The notes under the pieces: model-generated
What the model saw: only the letters and a program-made list of their open reading frames with translations
What the model was told of the DNA's origin: nothing
Databases searched by the model: none
In this document: positions 52,712 to 54,978 of the stretch, in pieces
Numbering within the stretch: the stretch's first letter is position 1
Layout of the letters: the number at the start of each line of letters is the position of its first letter
Made by a program: the position numbers and the translations under genes
DNA from: Chitinophagales bacterium
GTDB lineage: Bacteria > Bacteroidota > Bacteroidia > Chitinophagales > Saprospiraceae
Length of the DNA stretch: 54,978 nucleotides
Direction: 5' to 3'
Assembly: GCA_013298845.1 (NCBI GenBank)
Contig: JAAFJN010000003.1
Span: 1 to 54,978 of the forward strand

Positions 52712-54978
52712 TTAATCCAATGTATTCATTTCACTTTGAAGAATACCCAAAAACCGCTGAAACTCCACATATTGCGGTGCATCACGCACCAATTCCAGCC
52801 ACAAAGCCTCTGCTTGTTGGAAATATGCCCGTGCGTTGGCTTTATCTTTTAAATTATCTCTGCTAAATTCACCCAATTTGAAATAAGAAACCGCCAAACC
52901 GTTTTTAAATGCCACATTGGTCGGGTACGCCGCATACAGTTCTTCAAATAATTTGACTTCATCTTCGTAAAATCCCAAAGCCTTTTCCAAATTGCCCAAT
53001 GCCGTGTGCGTTTCCCCAAGTTTTTCGTAAGAAATCGCCAAACCGTTTTTAAATTCTACATTATTCGGATAGGCAGCACAGAGTTCTTTCATTAATTTAT
53101 TGAAATCTCCGTAAAAGCCCAAAGCCTTGTCTAAACTGCCCAATGCTGTGTGCGTTTCTCCAAGTTTTGAGTAAGCAATCGCCAATCCGTTTTTAAATGA
53201 CACATTATTCGGGTATGGGGCATGCAGTTCTCTCAAAAGTTTATGTTCTTCTTCGTAATATCTCAGAGATTCTTCTAATTTTCCTAAAGCAGTATATGTG
53301 TCTCCTAGTTTTTCATAAGAAATTTGAAGATTGAATTTAAATTCCACATTATTCGGGTATTCGGCATACAGTTCATTTTCTAAATGATTGTATTCTTCGT
53401 AAAACCCCAAAGCCTTGTCCAAATTGCCTAATGACGAATGCGTGTTGCCCAGATGTTGGTAAGCAATCGCCAATTCATTTTTATTGTATTTATGATCAGG
53501 TTGAAGGGCGCAAAGTTCGTTTGAAAGGACACGGCATTTTTCATAAAAATACATGGCTCGGTCTAAATTACCAACGGTGGTGTAATACCTGCCCATACGT
53601 TCGCACAATAAAGCCGCATCATATTGTGGGGTTTCAAAAGCCGCCACCACCGTTTCGGCGTAGCGCGTAAAAATGGTGGACATTTTGTAGTTGTCGTCGT
53701 GGATTTTGTTCGGATGCAGTTCATCCTTTAATGTTTGAATCAGCGTTTTACAATCATCCAGCAGGGCGGCGGCATTTTTGCTTTTGGTAATCTGCTGAAT
53801 GACGGGGCTAATTTTAAACGCATTCGTATCATCGTAAAAATCAATCCAGCCTTTTTGTTGCAGGCTGCTGAGGGCATCGTCGTAAGCATCGGCGGGGTCG
53901 GGTTGGAGCAGGTGTATAAAGATGGCATAGGGAATGTTTTCGGCGGGCAATACCGCAAAATTATGGAGCAAAAAACGCTCCGTGTCGGTCAAAGCCGAGA
54001 CATCGTACATGGCCGCAATAATCAGGTCGGGTGTGGCAGTGCGCAGGCTGTCGGCCTGGTATAAGGTTTTAACGGGTTTTATTTGTATGGCCAACAAACT
54101 ACGTTCCTGCAAGTCGCTCACCAAGGTAGCGAGGCTGTACTGGGTTTGGAATTTGTTAAAAACGGCTAAGTTTTTGGCCAATAACTCAATCACCAAGGTA
54201 TTGTACCCGACCGCGTGCAGCAAAGCCGCCAACAGGGATTCCTCCGCATCGCTGTGTTTGGGATAATGTTTTTTAAACACTTGTGTCGCAGAATCCCTAT
54301 CCAAAGGCTGAACGCGGTGCACCGCAACATCGTGCAAAGCCGTCACCCGCGAGGTCAGCAGGATATGGCAATTGGACAAACGCCGCAATACGCCCAAATA
54401 CGCCTCCAGATCGGTGGCATTATTGGCATTGTCCAAGACCAACAAACAGGGCGTTTCCAAATTATTGATCGCCGCTGTCATCCGCGCTATTTGCGTGTTG
54501 GCATCGTCCTGCGGCTGAAACTGCACGCCCAGCGCGTTGGCCAAACTCAATAAAGCATTGCCAATGCCGCTATCCGCAAATACCCACGCCAAATGCTTAT
54601 ATCGGTTTTCGTGCCGGAACCAATACTGCGCCGCCAGGGTGGTTTTGCCCATGCCGCCCTCCCCGTTCACCAAGACCAACAAATGATGGTGCTGCAAATA
54701 ATCCGCTTCAATGGCGGCCAAATCGCTGTCCCTGCCGATAAAAAAATCGGTGTAGAAGGGTTTTTGGGTGAGGTAGCGGGGGAGTTTATGTTCGACGTAG
54801 GTTACATATTGCGTTGCTATATTGGTTTGTTGTTGGACATTGCTAAACGTCGCATTGTTGATATTTTCATTGTTGTAAATCTTGTCCGCATTTTGAATAA
54901 TAGTTACGCCCTTTTCGTACTCCTCCACCTCCGACCGGATAGCCGCCGATGCCACACCCTGCTCTTCCATCTCTCGCA
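52712..54978 (-). CDS. STAND (NB-ARC) NTPase with TPR repeats, 5' end off the window
   Basis: The open frame reaches the right edge; at least 754 residues are seen. The first visible residues (REMEEQGVASAAIRSEVEEYEK, where the adaptor reads EQYEK) are the end of an EAD11-like domain. A linker with TIIQNADKIYNNENINNATF follows, then the NB-ARC ATPase: GEGGMGKTTLA (P-loop, about 103-111 counted from the methionine at 54970), Walker B CLLVLDNANN and sensor ILLTSR. A winged-helix-like part and about seven TPRs of the same 48-residue unit as the neighbouring gene complete it. Such proteins act as signal-gated switches in immunity and cell-death systems. The trigger is unknown. Confidence 0.8.
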   Translation of the reverse strand, partial: REMEEQGVASAAIRSEVEEYEKGVTIIQNADKIYNNENINNATFSNVQQQTNIATQYVTYVEHKLPRYLTQKPFYTDFFIGRDSDLAAIEADYLQHHHLLVLVNGEGGMGKTTLAAQYWFRHENRYKHLAWVFADSGIGNALLSLANALGVQFQPQDDANTQIARMTAAINNLETPCLLVLDNANNATDLEAYLGVLRRLSNCHILLTSRVTALHDVAVHRVQPLDRDSATQVFKKHYPKHSDAEESLLAALLHAVGYNTLVIELLAKNLAVFNKFQTQYSLATLVSDLQERSLLAIQIKPVKTLYQADSLRTATPDLIIAAMYDVSALTDTERFLLHNFAVLPAENIPYAIFIHLLQPDPADAYDDALSSLQQKGWIDFYDDTNAFKISPVIQQITKSKNAAALLDDCKTLIQTLKDELHPNKIHDDNYKMSTIFTRYAETVVAAFETPQYDAALLCERMGRYYTTVGNLDRAMYFYEKCRVLSNELCALQPDHKYNKNELAIAYQHLGNTHSSLGNLDKALGFYEEYNHLENELYAEYPNNVEFKFNLQISYEKLGDTYTALGKLEESLRYYEEEHKLLRELHAPYPNNVSFKNGLAIAYSKLGETHTALGSLDKALGFYGDFNKLMKELCAAYPNNVEFKNGLAISYEKLGETHTALGNLEKALGFYEDEVKLFEELYAAYPTNVAFKNGLAVSYFKLGEFSRDNLKDKANARAYFQQAEALWLELVRDAPQYVEFQRFLGILQSEMNTLD

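Overview
The window looks like a chromosomal segment of a Bacteroidota bacterium, most likely of the Saprospiria/Haliscomenobacter type. The reasons are: secreted metalloproteases and other proteins ending in type IX secretion (Por) C-terminal domains; a fused CcoN-CcoO cbb3 oxidase gene; many promoters of the Bacteroidota TAnnTTTG type; and almost no Shine-Dalgarno sequences. There is no phage, transposase, CRISPR array, rRNA or tRNA that I can see. Species cannot be fixed from sequence alone.

Left part (1-20 kb): housekeeping and envelope genes, nearly all on the minus strand. An oligopeptide-type ABC permease and a large membrane protein (203-3679) are followed by a tight lon-mlaE-cruF transcription unit (7570 down to 3781), an MsbA-like exporter and a small SRPBCC protein. 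A 1226-residue secreted metalloprotease (+) converges on a von Willebrand-type protein. Two family 2 glycosyltransferases and truA follow.

Middle (20-38 kb): a six-gene ECF unit (sigma factor, membrane anti-sigma-like protein, DUF4097-like protein, three tandem outer-membrane beta-barrel paralogues, plus the stub of a fourth). Then come a cytochrome c, an NTF2-like lipoprotein, a second metalloprotease, and an AT-rich stretch (about 30.0-34.2 kb) with secreted or lipoprotein genes of unknown function. In that stretch a 137-bp direct repeat has copied the 5' end of the metalloprotease gene and separated it from its promoter. mlaF, an MFS permease and a copper-amine-oxidase-like secreted protein close the region.

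Right part (39-50 kb): a complete microaerobic respiration locus, ccoI, ccoS, ccoNO, ccoQ, ccoP, ccoG, ccoH, a DUF2892 gene and a SafE/TauE-type gene, then a CBS-domain protein and a universal stress protein. Three of its promoters carry FNR/CRP-like sites at matching distances from the -7 box.

Right edge (50-55 kb): a putative conflict/signalling locus. It has a membrane TPR protein, a standalone effector-associated-domain (EAD11-like) adaptor, and a STAND (NB-ARC) ATPase with TPR repeats whose N-terminus, off the window, ends in the same EAD11-like sequence. A short shared motif links the adaptor to the ATPase. This is the best candidate for an undescribed system.

The intergenic DNA is unusually structured. 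There are heptamer arrays (YGAANAN) whose first TGA is the stop codon of the preceding gene, long near-perfect inverted repeats, a 42-bp palindromic tandem array that supplies a stop codon, and a double hairpin whose loops are complementary to each other.
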